Below, piece after piece: positions 40,729 to 50,544 of a DNA stretch of 64,000 nucleotides; position 1 is the first letter of the stretch, and every line of letters begins with the position of its first letter. The translations under genes and the position numbers were made by a program. Below the pieces are notes generated by a model. That model saw only the letters and a list, made by a program, of their open reading frames with translations. It was not told where the DNA came from and ran no database searches. The stretch is taken from positions 1 to 64,000 of the forward strand of contig NZ_JABMJG010000002.1 in assembly GCF_013376045.1 (NCBI RefSeq), given 5' to 3'. The DNA comes from Variovorax sp. SG517 (GTDB lineage: Bacteria; Pseudomonadota; Gammaproteobacteria; Burkholderiales; Burkholderiaceae_C).

Positions 40729-42249
40729 TCAGCAGCCGCTGAGTTCCACCCGCCAGTTGCTGGTCTTCTGCCAGGCCAGCACTTCCTCGCGCAGCAGGTG
40801 TGCCGACTGCGGGTACGCATCCGCCCAGTCCGGTGCGCAGGCGATGGCGAAGGCCCGGGCGCCCAGTGCCGCGAGATGCAGGGCCTGCGGATCGGGATCG
40901 CGCCGCGCGTGGCACAGGATCACCGCAAGCCGCAGGGACAGCAGCTGCATCACGAAGGTTTCGTCGTCCAGCGAGGCCTCGAGCTTGCGCAGCTTGCCGC
41001 GCTGGCCCAGCACCAGCTGGCCGAGCGCGTGCAGCTCGTTGACGGCAAAGCCGGGTGCGTCGGCGTTGTCGAGGATGTAGGCACCGTGCTTGTGATAGTC
41101 GCTGTGCGACACCAGCGTGCCGATCTCGTGCAGTTGCGCCGCCCATCCGAGCTTGCGCAGTGCGCGGCCTGCGCGGTTGGTGGTGCTGCCGCCGCGCGCG
41201 GCCGGTGCCAGTTGCACGAAAAGGGCCGCGGCCGTTTCGCCAACGCGCCGGGCCTGCTCCGGATCCACCGCGAACCGGGTGGCCAGCCGCGCCACCGTGG
41301 TGGTGCGCATGTCGGCAACGCTTTCGTCGCGCTCCAGCAGCTCGTAGAGCACGCCATGGCGCAGCGCACCCTGTGCGACTTTCATCTCCTCGATGCCGAG
41401 CAGGTCGAACACCGCGCGCAGCATGCTGAGCCCGCCGCCGATCACGGCCTTGCGGTCTTCGCGCATGCCGTCGATGCGCAGCTTTTCGGCGCTGCCGGCC
41501 TTCAGCAGCCGGTCGAGCAGCCAGTCCAGGCCCTCGCGCGTGACCAGGCCGGGCTCGCCGCCCGCCGCAGCCAGCACGTCGCCGACCGCACCGATGGTGC
41601 CCGAGGCGCCATAGGCCACGTCCCACTGGTCGCGCGCGTAGCTGCCGAGCGCGTCGTCCAGCACGGCCTTGGCGGCGACCTCGGCGGCACGGAAGGCCGA
41701 CTGGGTGAAGTGCCCCTCTCCGAAGTGCTTCATCGACCACGCGACGCTGCCCACGCGGTACGACTCCATTCGGTCGGCTACCAGGGCGCGGCCGATGATC
41801 ATTTCGGTGGAACGGCCCCCGATGTCGATCACCAGCCGGCGTTCGCGGTCGGAGGCATCGTCGTGCGGCAGCATGTGCGCCACGCCCTGATAGATAAGGC
41901 GGGCTTCCTCCCGCCCCGGGATCACGTCGATGCCGAAACCCAGGATGGTGCGTGCGCGCAACAGGAATTCTTCCCGGTTGCGGGCTTCGCGAAGGGTCTG
42001 CGTGGCCACGGCCCGGACCTGCGAGCGCTTGAAGCCCGCCAGGCGTTCGCCGAAGCGGGCGAGGGCGTCCCAGCCGCGCTGCATGGCTTCCGTGGTCAGG
42101 TTGCGCGCGCTGTCCAGGCCGTTGCCCTGGCGCACCGTCTCCTTGAGGTATTCGGTGCGGTGGATCTGGCCGTGGTCGACCTGTCCGATTTCGAGCCGGA
42201 AGCTGTTGGAGCCCAGGTCGACTGCTGCGAGGCGGGTGCCGTTTTGCAT
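40729..42249 (-). CDS. ppx: Exopolyphosphatase (Ppx/GppA family)
   Basis: The 506-residue protein has the actin-like phosphatase core: AAVDLGSNSFRLEIGQVDHG at residues 8-27, VIDIGGRSTEMIIGRALV, and GASGTIGAVGDVLA, then a C-terminal HD-like helical region (MGWAAQLHEIGTLVSHSDYHKHG type). It removes terminal phosphate from polyphosphate (or pppGpp). It is divergent from pstS, with a Pho box facing its side of the shared region, and convergent with the ppk-sixA pair. Confidence 0.93.
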   Translation of the reverse strand: MQNGTRLAAVDLGSNSFRLEIGQVDHGQIHRTEYLKETVRQGNGLDSARNLTTEAMQRGWDALARFGERLAGFKRSQVRAVATQTLREARNREEFLLRARTILGFGIDVIPGREEARLIYQGVAHMLPHDDASDRERRLVIDIGGRSTEMIIGRALVADRMESYRVGSVAWSMKHFGEGHFTQSAFRAAEVAAKAVLDDALGSYARDQWDVAYGASGTIGAVGDVLAAAGGEPGLVTREGLDWLLDRLLKAGSAEKLRIDGMREDRKAVIGGGLSMLRAVFDLLGIEEMKVAQGALRHGVLYELLERDESVADMRTTTVARLATRFAVDPEQARRVGETAAALFVQLAPAARGGSTTNRAGRALRKLGWAAQLHEIGTLVSHSDYHKHGAYILDNADAPGFAVNELHALGQLVLGQRGKLRKLEASLDDETFVMQLLSLRLAVILCHARRDPDPQALHLAALGARAFAIACAPDWADAYPQSAHLLREEVLAWQKTSNWRVELSGC

Positions 42250-42362
42250 GTGGTTCTGAAGGGGGAAGCCGGGGAGTCTTTGTGTTTGATCGTAGCGCCG
42301 TGACAGGGCGCCCCGCCTTCTGGATCGCCCGATGGCGAGTCCCGAGAGGCTAGGCGCATCGC

Positions 42363-42380
42363 ATGACGGTTATGTGACAG
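42363..42380 (-). promoter_or_regulatory. Pho box facing ppx
   Basis: Read on the reverse strand, CTGTCAC-ATAA-CCGTCAT is nearly an ideal PhoB box (two 7-base half-sites separated by 4). It lies 114 bases before the ppx start, toward ppx, and is separate from the pstS box. No clear -10 was located. Confidence 0.65.
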
Positions 42381-42430
42381 CGTCACACGATCCACCTGCG
42401 GGAAAAAGCCATTTTCCCTCGACAGAGGGG

Positions 42431-42463
42431 TGTCACACCGATGTCACACAAGCTTTCTAGAGT
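42431..42463 (+). promoter_or_regulatory. Pho box and promoter of pstS
   Basis: TGTCACACCGA and TGTCACACAAG (42431 and 42442) form an 11-base direct repeat, the spacing of PhoB binding half-sites. A -10-like TAGAGT follows at 42458, in the position for a PhoB-activated promoter that lacks a good -35. ATG of pstS is at 42514. Confidence 0.8.
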
Positions 42464-42513
42464 CCGTCCCAAGCCCGGAAAGGGACTACTTCTTACTTCT
42501 AAAAGGAAGCTTC

Positions 42514-43548
42514 ATGAAAACGACGTTCAAATTTGCAACAGCCGGCCTCGTGGCCGCGGTGTTCTCCATTCCCGCCTTCGCTCAAGACGTGACCGGCGCC
42601 GGCGCCAGCTTCCCGGCACCGCTGTATGCCAAGTGGGCTTCCGATTTCAACAAGGCCACCGGCGTCAAGATCAACTACCAGTCCGTCGGCTCGGGCGCCG
42701 GCATCAAGCAGATCGAAGCCAAGACCGTCGACTTCGGCGCTTCCGACGCTCCCCTGAAGGACGACGAACTCCAGGCCAAGGGCTTGCTGCAGTTCCCCAC
42801 CGTCATCGGCGGCGTGATTCCCGTGGTCAACATCCAGGGCGTGAAGCCCGGCGAACTGAAGCTCAACGGCCAGGTCCTGGGCGACATCTACCTGGGCAAG
42901 ATCACCAAGTGGAACGACCCCGCCATCAAGGCCCTGAACGGTTCGCTGAACCTGCCCGACGCCGCCATCGCCCCGGTTCGCCGCGCCGACGGTTCGGGCA
43001 CCAGCTTCCTGTTCACCAACTACCTGAGCAAGGTCAACGCCGAATGGAAGACCAAGGTCGGCGAAGGCACGGCCGTGAACTGGCCCACCGGCGCGGGCGG
43101 CAAGGGCAATGAAGGCGTCGCCGCCTTCGTGAACCGCCTGCCCAACTCGATCGGCTACGTCGAATACGCCTACGTCAAGCAGAACAAGATGACGTACGCC
43201 CAGCTGCAGAACGCCGCCGGCACCTTCGTGTCGCCCGACGACTCGGCATTCAAGGCCGCCGCCGCCGGCGCCGACTGGAGCAAGAGCTTCTACCAGGTGC
43301 TGACCAACCAGGCCGGCAAGGACGCATGGCCCATCACCGGCGCCACCTTCATCCTGATGCACAAGGTGCAGGACAAGCCCGCCAACGCGACCACCGTGCT
43401 CAAGTTCTTCGACTGGGCCTACAAGAGCGGCGACAAGACGGCCGACGATCTCGACTACGTGCCGATGCCCGACGCCGTGAAGGCCACCATCGCCAAGGCA
43501 TGGGGCGAGGTGAAGGACTCGTCGGGCAAGGCCGTCGCGTTCAAGTAA
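42514..43548 (+). CDS. pstS: Phosphate ABC transporter substrate-binding protein
   Basis: The 344-residue protein has a signal peptide ([23 protein letters not shown], cut before [11 protein letters not shown]) and the PstS motifs [40 protein letters not shown] and [19 protein letters not shown], which bind phosphate. It acts in the periplasm and feeds PstCAB. ATG 42514 is preceded by AAGGAAG; an earlier in-frame ATG (42430) would place the signal peptide internally. It leads the operon. Confidence 0.97.
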   Translation: MKTTFKFATAGLVAAVFSIPAFAQDVTGAGASFPAPLYAKWASDFNKATGVKINYQSVGSGAGIKQIEAKTVDFGASDAPLKDDELQAKGLLQFPTVIGGVIPVVNIQGVKPGELKLNGQVLGDIYLGKITKWNDPAIKALNGSLNLPDAAIAPVRRADGSGTSFLFTNYLSKVNAEWKTKVGEGTAVNWPTGAGGKGNEGVAAFVNRLPNSIGYVEYAYVKQNKMTYAQLQNAAGTFVSPDDSAFKAAAAGADWSKSFYQVLTNQAGKDAWPITGATFILMHKVQDKPANATTVLKFFDWAYKSGDKTADDLDYVPMPDAVKATIAKAWGEVKDSSGKAVAFK

Positions 43549-43585
43549 ACCTACCCACCAGTCCAGAACGCAGAACGGCGCGCCC

Positions 43586-44668
43586 ATGAGCAATTCTTCG
43601 CTCCAGGACGCGCCGCTTTCGTCTTTGCCGGAGCGACCCGTGTCATCCACCTTTCCCGCCGCCACCACCTCTCTCGACCTCGCGGCCGAGCGCGGTCGTG
43701 CCACCGCACCTCCGCCGCCCGTGAAGGCGCCGCGCTCCGGCCCGATGGCCGACCGGCTGTTCGGCTGGGCCGCCAAGGGCGCCGCCTTGCTGACGCTGGC
43801 GATGCTCATCGGCATCCTGCTGTCGCTGGTTGCCGGCGCCTGGCCCGCCATTTCGAAGTACGGCCTCGGCTTCCTCACGAGCAGCGTGTGGGACCCGGTC
43901 AAGGACGAGTACGGCGGCCTGGTCATGATCTACGGCACGCTGGCCACCTCGATCATCGCGCTGGTGATCGCGGTGCCGGTGAGCTTCGGCATCGCGCTCT
44001 TTCTCACAGAACTCTCGCCCAGCTGGCTCAAGCGTCCGCTGGGCACGGCCATCGAGCTGCTGGCCGCGGTGCCCTCCATCGTCTACGGCATGTGGGGCCT
44101 GCTGGTGTTCGGGCCGATCCTGTCGACCTGGGTGCAGCAGCCGCTGCAGAAGCTGCTTTCCGACGTGCCTTACCTCGGCGCGCTGGTGTCCGGCCCACCG
44201 GTGGGCATCGGCATTCTGTCGGCCGGCATCATCCTCGCGATCATGATCATTCCGTTCATCGCCTCGGTGATGCGCGACGTGTTCGAGGTGACGCCGCCGC
44301 TGCTGAAGGAGTCGGCCTACGGCCTCGGCTCCACCACCTGGGAAGTGGTTTCCAAGGTGGTGCTGCCCTACACCAAGGCCGGCGTGATCGGCGGCATCAT
44401 GCTCGGCCTGGGCCGGGCGCTGGGTGAAACGATGGCGGTCACGTTCGTGATCGGCAACATGAACCAGCTCAACTCCCTTTCCGTGTTCGAGGCTGCGAAC
44501 AGCATCACCTCGGCACTCGCCAACGAATTCGCCGAAGCCGGCGCCGGCCTGCACCAGGCCGCGCTGATGTACCTCGGCCTCGTGCTGTTCTTCATCACCT
44601 TCGTCGTGCTGTCGCTCTCCAAGATGCTGCTGGCCCGTATGAAGAAGAGCGAAGGAGCCAAGTCGTGA
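43586..44668 (+). CDS. pstC: Phosphate ABC transporter permease
   Basis: The 360-residue inner-membrane protein has about six hydrophobic segments (the first is [19 protein letters not shown] near residue 65) and the permease motif [18 protein letters not shown] in the cytoplasmic loop, followed by [16 protein letters not shown]. The N-terminal 55 residues are Pro/Ala/Ser-rich and cytoplasmic. ATG 43586 is first; a later start at the [12 protein letters not shown] region would remove this tail, so the start is less sure. It overlaps pstA by 4 bp. Confidence 0.95.
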   Translation: MSNSSLQDAPLSSLPERPVSSTFPAATTSLDLAAERGRATAPPPPVKAPRSGPMADRLFGWAAKGAALLTLAMLIGILLSLVAGAWPAISKYGLGFLTSSVWDPVKDEYGGLVMIYGTLATSIIALVIAVPVSFGIALFLTELSPSWLKRPLGTAIELLAAVPSIVYGMWGLLVFGPILSTWVQQPLQKLLSDVPYLGALVSGPPVGIGILSAGIILAIMIIPFIASVMRDVFEVTPPLLKESAYGLGSTTWEVVSKVVLPYTKAGVIGGIMLGLGRALGETMAVTFVIGNMNQLNSLSVFEAANSITSALANEFAEAGAGLHQAALMYLGLVLFFITFVVLSLSKMLLARMKKSEGAKS

Positions 44669-45549
44669 GCACCGCCCAGAACCTTCTCGTGGCCAAGGCA
44701 CTGGCCGAAACGCGCCAGGCCAAGTTCGCCGCACGCAACCGCGTCAACAAGATCGCGCTCACGCTGTCGCTCGCCGCAATGGCCTTCGGCGTGTTCTGGC
44801 TGATCTGGATCCTCTGGGAAACGCTGCGCCAGGGCGTGGGCGGCCTGGCCATCGCGACGTTCACCCAGATGACGCCGCCGCCGAACGAGGTGGGCGGCAT
44901 CGCGAATGCGATCTTCGGCTCGTTCGTGATGGTGATGCTGGCCACCTTCGTGGGCACGCCCATCGGCATCATGGCCGGCATCTACCTGGCCGAGTACAAC
45001 CCCAAGGGCTGGCTCTCTTCCGTCACGCGCTTCGTCAACGACATCCTGCTGTCGGCGCCGTCGATCGTGATCGGCCTGTTCGTCTATGCCGTGGTGGTGG
45101 CCTACTTCAAGACCTTCTCGGGTCTGGCCGGTGCCATCGCCCTCGCGCTGATCGTGATTCCCGTGGTGATCCGCACCACCGAGAACATGCTGCAGCTGGT
45201 GCCGCCGGGCCTGCGCGAAGCCGCCTACGCGCTCGGCACGCCGAAGTGGAAGGTCATCACCAGCATCACGCTGCGCGCTGCCCGCGCCGGTGTGGTCACC
45301 GGTGTGCTGCTGGCCGTGGCGCGTATTGCCGGCGAAACCGCACCGCTGCTCTTCACCGCGCTGAACAACCAGTTCTGGACCGCCGACGTGAGCCAGCCGA
45401 TGGCCAGCCTGCCGGTCACGATCTTCAAGTTCGCGATGAGCCCGTACGAGAACTGGCAGCAGCTGGCATGGGCCGGCGTGTTCCTGATCACGATCGCCGT
45501 GCTCGCCCTCAACATCCTGGCGCGGGTACTGACGCGCAACAAACATTGA
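44665..45549 (+). CDS. pstA: Phosphate ABC transporter permease
   Basis: The 294-residue protein starts with GTG at 44665, overlapping the pstC stop as GTGA. It has six hydrophobic segments (for example [18 protein letters not shown]) and the permease loop [20 protein letters not shown] with [19 protein letters not shown]. Together with PstC it forms the membrane channel for phosphate. Confidence 0.96.
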   Translation: MSTAQNLLVAKALAETRQAKFAARNRVNKIALTLSLAAMAFGVFWLIWILWETLRQGVGGLAIATFTQMTPPPNEVGGIANAIFGSFVMVMLATFVGTPIGIMAGIYLAEYNPKGWLSSVTRFVNDILLSAPSIVIGLFVYAVVVAYFKTFSGLAGAIALALIVIPVVIRTTENMLQLVPPGLREAAYALGTPKWKVITSITLRAARAGVVTGVLLAVARIAGETAPLLFTALNNQFWTADVSQPMASLPVTIFKFAMSPYENWQQLAWAGVFLITIAVLALNILARVLTRNKH

Positions 45550-45569
45550 ATCCGGAAGAAGACAACAAC

Positions 45570-46349
45570 ATGCCAAATACTGTTGCACAACCGTCGCGCT
45601 CGAAGATCTCGGTCAAGGACCTGAACTTCTACTACGGCAAGTTCCACGCCCTCAAGGGCATCAACCTCGAGATTCCCGAGAACAAGGTCACGGCCTTCAT
45701 CGGCCCCTCGGGCTGCGGCAAGTCGACCCTGCTGCGCACCTTCAACCGCATGTTCGAGCTCTATCCGGAACAGCGTGCCGAGGGCACCATCGCGCTGGAC
45801 GGCGAGAACCTGCTCACCTCGAAGCAGGACGTGGCGCTGATTCGCGCCAAGGTCGGCATGGTGTTCCAGAAGCCGACGCCCTTCCCGATGTCGATCTACG
45901 ACAACATCGCCTTCGGTGTGAAGCTGTTCGAGAACCTCTCGGCCAGCGAAATGGACGACCGCGTCGAGTGGGCGCTGAAGAAGGCCGCGCTGTGGACCGA
46001 AGTGCGCGACAAGCTGCAGCAAAGCGGCTCGGGCCTCTCCGGCGGCCAGCAGCAGCGCCTGTGCATCGCGCGCGGCATCGCGATCAAGCCCGAAGTGCTG
46101 CTGCTCGACGAGCCCTGCTCGGCACTCGACCCGATCTCGACCGCGAAGATCGAGGAGCTGATCGCCGAGCTCAAGAACGAATACACGGTGGTCATCGTCA
46201 CGCATAACATGCAGCAGGCCGCCCGCTGCAGCGACTACACCGCCTACATGTACCTCGGCGACCTGATCGAGTTCGGCGCGACCGAACAGATGTTCTTCAA
46301 GCCGCAGCGCAAGGAGACCGAGGACTACATCACCGGCCGTTTCGGTTGA
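45570..46349 (+). CDS. pstB: Phosphate ABC transporter ATPase
   Basis: The 259-residue protein has Walker [10 protein letters not shown] (45-53), the Q-loop ([19 protein letters not shown]), the signature [16 protein letters not shown], Walker [17 protein letters not shown] and the switch His ([12 protein letters not shown]). ATG 45570 lies 20 bp after pstA and follows GGAAGAAG. It drives phosphate import and also carries the PhoR-linked signal. Confidence 0.97.
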   Translation: MPNTVAQPSRSKISVKDLNFYYGKFHALKGINLEIPENKVTAFIGPSGCGKSTLLRTFNRMFELYPEQRAEGTIALDGENLLTSKQDVALIRAKVGMVFQKPTPFPMSIYDNIAFGVKLFENLSASEMDDRVEWALKKAALWTEVRDKLQQSGSGLSGGQQQRLCIARGIAIKPEVLLLDEPCSALDPISTAKIEELIAELKNEYTVVIVTHNMQQAARCSDYTAYMYLGDLIEFGATEQMFFKPQRKETEDYITGRFG

Positions 46350-46365
46350 AGTCAAAGGAGACAAC

Positions 46366-47067
46366 ATGACCGAGAAACATCTCTCCAGCCAGTTCGACAG
46401 CGAGCTCAACGGCGTTTCGTCGCGCGTGATGGAGCTCGGCGGCATGGTCGAGTCGCAGATCAACCAGGCCGTCTACGCGCTGCTGCAGTTCGACCCCGAA
46501 GCAGCCAACCGCGTGATGGAAACCGAGCACCGCGTCAATGCGATGGAAATCGACATCGACCGCGAGCTGTCGTCCATCATCGCGCGCCGCCAGCCGACCG
46601 CGCGCGACCTGCGCCTGCTGATCGCCATCAGCAAGACCACCGCCAACCTCGAGCGCGTGGGCGACGAGGCCAACAAGATCGCCCGCATGGTCAAGTCGAT
46701 CATCGAGAGCGGCGCCTCGCGGCAGCTGCCCACCACCGAACTGCGCATTGCCGCCGACCTTGCCGCTGGCCTGCTGCGCAAGGCGCTCGATGCCTTCGCG
46801 CGGCTCGACACCGCCGCGGCGCTGTCGATCCTGAAGGACGACGACCTGATCGACAAGGAGTTCGACGGCTTCGTGCGCAAGCTGGTCACCTACATGATGG
46901 AAGACCCGCGCACCATCTCGGCCAGCCTGGACCTGCTGTTCCTGGCCAAGGCCATCGAACGCATCGGCGACCATGCCAAGAACATCGCCGAATTCATCAT
47001 CTACATCGTCAAGGGTGCCGATGTGCGGCACACTTCGATGCAGGAAATCGAGTCCGCGCTGCAGTAA
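46366..47067 (+). CDS. phoU: Phosphate signalling complex protein PhoU
   Basis: The 233-residue protein has two repeated three-helix PhoU domains, with LGGMVESQINQAVYALLQFD, VGDEANKIARMVKSI in the first and AIERIGDHAKNIAEFIIYIV in the second, which carry the metal-binding motif. It represses the Pho regulon at high phosphate by linking PstSCAB to PhoR. It is 16 bp after pstB. Confidence 0.96.
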   Translation: MTEKHLSSQFDSELNGVSSRVMELGGMVESQINQAVYALLQFDPEAANRVMETEHRVNAMEIDIDRELSSIIARRQPTARDLRLLIAISKTTANLERVGDEANKIARMVKSIIESGASRQLPTTELRIAADLAAGLLRKALDAFARLDTAAALSILKDDDLIDKEFDGFVRKLVTYMMEDPRTISASLDLLFLAKAIERIGDHAKNIAEFIIYIVKGADVRHTSMQEIESALQ

Positions 47068-47095
47068 CGGCTGCGGCAAGACTCCCAAGAAAAGC

Positions 47096-47788
47096 ATGAA
47101 GAAACCCCGAGTCCTCATCGTCGAAGACGAGTCCTCGATCGCCGAGCTGATCGCCGTCAACCTGCGCCACAACGGCTTCGAGCCGATCTGGTCGGAAGAT
47201 GGCGCAGCGGCCCAGCGCGAGATCGACGCCTTCCTGCCGGACCTGATCCTGCTCGACTGGATGCTGCCCGGCCAGAGCGGCCTGCAGCTCGCGCGCCAGT
47301 GGCGCAAGGACCCGCGCACCAAGGCCATCCCGATCCTGATGCTGACCGCGCGCGGCGACGAACCCGACAAGGTTGCCGGCCTCGACGCCGGTGCCGACGA
47401 CTACATCACCAAGCCGTTCTCTACCCAGGAAATGCTGGCCCGCATCCGTGCCGTGCTGCGTCGCCGGGCGCCGGAAGTGGTTACGGAGCGGGTCGAGATC
47501 GGTGAACTGGCGCTCGATACCTCCACCCACCGCGTGACCTGGCAGGGCGGCGCGCTGAAGGTCGGACCGACCGAATTCAAGCTGCTGGCCTACCTGATGC
47601 AGCATGCCGAGCGCGTGCACAGCCGGGCGCAGCTGCTCGACAAGGTGTGGGGCGACCACGTCTACATCGAGGAGCGCACGGTCGACGTGCACGTCAAGCG
47701 CCTGCGCGAATCGCTGGGCGCTGCGGCACCCATGGTCGAGACCGTCCGCGGAGCGGGCTATCGGCTGACCGCCCAAGTCACGGTTTGA
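47096..47788 (+). CDS. phoB: Phosphate regulon response regulator PhoB
   Basis: The 230-residue protein has a receiver domain with acidic pocket (VEDE, D54 in ILLDWMLPG, conserved Lys in ITKPFS) and an OmpR-type winged-helix C-terminus (FKLLAYLMQHAERVHSRAQL, VWGDHVYIEERTVDVHVKRL). PhoB binds Pho boxes as a phosphorylated dimer. ATG 47096 (MKKPRVLIVEDE) is used, 28 bp after phoU. Confidence 0.95.
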   Translation: MKKPRVLIVEDESSIAELIAVNLRHNGFEPIWSEDGAAAQREIDAFLPDLILLDWMLPGQSGLQLARQWRKDPRTKAIPILMLTARGDEPDKVAGLDAGADDYITKPFSTQEMLARIRAVLRRRAPEVVTERVEIGELALDTSTHRVTWQGGALKVGPTEFKLLAYLMQHAERVHSRAQLLDKVWGDHVYIEERTVDVHVKRLRESLGAAAPMVETVRGAGYRLTAQVTV

Positions 47789-47832
47789 GCGCCGTGGCTT
47801 CCTTTGGCCGCGGGCGCGGATAATCGCCCGCC

Positions 47833-49170
47833 ATGCCTTATCGCATCGCTACTTTTTTAATAGCATCCATCGTCGTGGGAGTGGGTGCTGCCGGCATTTT
47901 TGGCTGGAAGTTCGGGTGGCTGGGCGCCTGGCTGGGCGCCGTGCTCTGGCTGGCGCTCGATGCCTGGCGTGCCGAGCGGCTGATGCGCGTGTTGCGCAAT
48001 GACGCCGCCGGCCTGCCGTCGCGCGGCCCGGGCGTGTGGGGCGAACTCGCGGAGCGCATCCGCAAGCTGCTGCGCGACCGCGAGCAGCAGACCCGCCAGG
48101 CAGAAGACCGGCTCCAGGAGTTTCTCGCGGCCATCCAGGCTTCGCCCAATGGGGTGGTGCTGCTGGACGAACAGGGCCGCATCGAATGGTGCAACCAGAC
48201 GGCGGCCAGCCAGTTCGGCATCGATGCCGAGCGCGACCTCGCGCAGCATCTGGCGAACCTCGTGCGCGACCCGGCCTTCGTGGCCTATCTCGCGTCCTGG
48301 AACTACAGCCGCGACGTCGTCATCGACGGCCCGGGGCTGGGGCATGGGCACCAGCGCAGCCATCCGGTTCGGCTCTCCGTGCAGGTGCACCCCTATGCCG
48401 GCAACCGCCGCATGCTGCTCACGCGCGACATCACCGCGCTCGAGCAGGCCGAGGCGATGCGGCGCGATTTCGTGGCGAACGTGTCGCACGAGATACGCAC
48501 GCCGCTGACGGTGCTGGCGGGCTTCGTCGAGACCCTGCAGAACCTGCCGCTCGATGCCGACGAGCGCGCGCGCTACCTCTCTCTGATGGGGCAGCAGTCG
48601 CATCGCATGGAGACGCTGGTGAACGACCTGCTGACGCTGTCGCGGCTCGAAGGCAGCGCGCCGCCCTCGGGCAGCCAGTGGATCCGCATCCGCGCGCTGT
48701 TTGCGCAGTGCGAGGACGAAGGGCGCGGCCTTTCGGGCCGGCTGACGCCGCAGGGCCATCGGCTGTCGTTCAGCGTCGACGCGGAGTCCGAAGTGTCGGG
48801 CGCGCCGACCGAACTGCAGAGCGCGATGTCGAACCTGCTGAGCAATGCCATCCGCTACACGCCAGGCGGTGGCGAGGTGGCTGTGAGCTGGAAGGTGCTG
48901 CCCGACGGGCGCGGCGAATACGCCGTGAAGGACACCGGCCCGGGCATCGCCGCCGAGCACATCCCGCGGCTGACCGAGCGCTTCTATCGCATCGACCGCA
49001 GCCGCTCGCGCGAAACCGGCGGCACGGGGCTGGGGCTGGCGATCGTCAAACACATCGCCCAGCGGCACGGCGCGGAGCTGCGCATCGAAAGCACGGTGGG
49101 CAAGGGCTCCCGCTTCGCGCTGGTGTTCCCGGCGGCGCGCGTGCGGGAAGCGCGCGTGATGGCCAAGTAG
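47833..49170 (+). CDS. phoR: Phosphate regulon sensor kinase PhoR
   Basis: The 445-residue membrane kinase has two short N-terminal hydrophobic segments (IATFLIASIVVGVGAAGIF, LGAWLGAVLWLALDAW), a PAS-like domain (AIQASPNGVVLLDEQGRIEW), the HisKA box FVANVSHEIRTPLTVLAGFV (His219) and ATP-binding motifs NLLSNAIRYTPGGG, DTGPGI and GGTGLGLAIVKHI. It phosphorylates PhoB under low phosphate, with the signal from PstSCAB-PhoU. It ends the pst-pho operon before a short hairpin. Confidence 0.95.
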   Translation: MPYRIATFLIASIVVGVGAAGIFGWKFGWLGAWLGAVLWLALDAWRAERLMRVLRNDAAGLPSRGPGVWGELAERIRKLLRDREQQTRQAEDRLQEFLAAIQASPNGVVLLDEQGRIEWCNQTAASQFGIDAERDLAQHLANLVRDPAFVAYLASWNYSRDVVIDGPGLGHGHQRSHPVRLSVQVHPYAGNRRMLLTRDITALEQAEAMRRDFVANVSHEIRTPLTVLAGFVETLQNLPLDADERARYLSLMGQQSHRMETLVNDLLTLSRLEGSAPPSGSQWIRIRALFAQCEDEGRGLSGRLTPQGHRLSFSVDAESEVSGAPTELQSAMSNLLSNAIRYTPGGGEVAVSWKVLPDGRGEYAVKDTGPGIAAEHIPRLTERFYRIDRSRSRETGGTGLGLAIVKHIAQRHGAELRIESTVGKGSRFALVFPAARVREARVMAK

Positions 49171-49188
49171 GCCTTCGGGCCTTTGCCT
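49169..49188. terminator. Short UUCG hairpin after phoR
   Basis: AGGCC-TTCG-GGCCT overlaps the phoR stop and is followed by TTTGCCTCTTCTTCT. The 5-bp stem with a UUCG loop and a pyrimidine tail may act as a weak terminator between the convergent phoR and MATE genes. Confidence 0.5.
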
Positions 49189-49200
49189 CTTCTTCTGCTT

Positions 49201-50544
49201 CTATCTCGCACGCTGGCGCATCGTCCAGCGCAGCAGCACGCCGAAGAGCAGGGCGGTGAGGGCCAGCGCGGCAGCGCTCATGATCCAGAACGCCAGCGGC
49301 GACTGCATGGCAGCCCAGGGACCAAGGCCGCGGTAGGCAAGCAGATAGCTCCCGCCCAGGCCGAGTCCCCACAGCATCGCGCAGTAGATCACCAGCGGCG
49401 CGAGCGTGACCCGGTAGCAGCGCAGCACGAACACGCAGAAGGTCTGCACGGCGTCGGCGAAGTGGTAGAGCGCCACGGCCAGCAGCAGGGTGCCAGCCAT
49501 TGCGATGACGGCCGGGTTGTCGGAGTACACGTTGGCGAGTTCGTTGCGCAGCACGGCCATGACGGCGGCATAGAACAGCGCGCACAGGGCCGTCAGCTCG
49601 AAGCCAAGTCGGCAGGCGTGCCGTGCCTTGGCGGAATCGCCGGCGCCTAGCCAGAAGCTCACGCGCGCGCTGGTGGCGATGCCCAGCGACAGCGGCGTCA
49701 TGTAGGCCACCGCCAGCAGGTTCGACGCGATCTGGTGCGCTGCCGCGGCGGCAGTGCCGAGCCGGGCGATGAACAGCGCCATCAGCGTGAACGAGGTGAC
49801 CTCGACCAGCACCGCCAGGCCGCCAGGCACGCCGAGCCGCGCGAACTTGCGGATCTGCTGCCAGTCAGGGGACTCGATGCGCTTCCAGAGCCCGTAGTCG
49901 GCATAGAACGGCCGGCTGCGCAGCAGCCAGACGGCGCAGCCGAGCATGGTCCAGTTCACGCACAGCGTGGCCCAGGCGCAGCCCACCAGCCCCATGGCCG
50001 GCAGGCCCGCGCCGCCGAAGGTGAACCAGATGGACAAGGGCAGCTTCACGCCCAGCGAGCCCAGCTGCAGCCACGTCACGAGCTGGGGCCTGCCCAGGCT
50101 CTGGTTGAGCGTGCTGAACAGGCGGAAGAGCAGGGCGGGCGCCAGCGCGAAAGCCAGCACGGCGAGATACGCCTCGACTTCGCCGCGCATCTCCGCCGGC
50201 ACTTGGGTCCACTGCAGGACCGAGCCCGGCAGCAACAGGATCGCCATCCCGATGACGATGGCGATGCCCGCCAGGTACAGCGATTGCCGCACCGACCGGC
50301 CCACCTCGCCGCCGCGTCCGCCGCCGTGCAGCTCCGCCCATACCGGCAAAAGCGCCTGCAGCACGCCCATCAGCGACACGTAGACGCTCACGAAGACCGC
50401 CGCGCCGACCGAGAGCGCAGCTAATGCATGTTCCGAGTAGCGGCCCGCGATGATGGTGTCGGTCACGCCGAAGGCCATCACCGCCAGTTGGCCGACGAGC
50501 ACCGTGCCCGCGTGCCGTGCGATCAGAGCCCGTTCGCCCCTCAC
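49201..50544 (-). CDS. MATE family efflux transporter
   Basis: The 447-residue protein has about 12 hydrophobic segments in two similar halves. The first begins HAGTVLVGQLAVMAFGVTDT with IIAGRYSEHALAALSVGAAV; the second has FARLGVPGGLAVLVEVTSFT and AAAAHQIASNLLAVAYMTPL, as in NorM/YdhE-like MATE proteins. It exports cationic compounds using a Na+ or H+ gradient. The start is GTG 50544, whose GTGA overlaps the stop of the preceding gene. Substrate is unknown. Confidence 0.92.
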   Translation of the reverse strand: MRGERALIARHAGTVLVGQLAVMAFGVTDTIIAGRYSEHALAALSVGAAVFVSVYVSLMGVLQALLPVWAELHGGGRGGEVGRSVRQSLYLAGIAIVIGMAILLLPGSVLQWTQVPAEMRGEVEAYLAVLAFALAPALLFRLFSTLNQSLGRPQLVTWLQLGSLGVKLPLSIWFTFGGAGLPAMGLVGCAWATLCVNWTMLGCAVWLLRSRPFYADYGLWKRIESPDWQQIRKFARLGVPGGLAVLVEVTSFTLMALFIARLGTAAAAAHQIASNLLAVAYMTPLSLGIATSARVSFWLGAGDSAKARHACRLGFELTALCALFYAAVMAVLRNELANVYSDNPAVIAMAGTLLLAVALYHFADAVQTFCVFVLRCYRVTLAPLVIYCAMLWGLGLGGSYLLAYRGLGPWAAMQSPLAFWIMSAAALALTALLFGVLLRWTMRQRAR

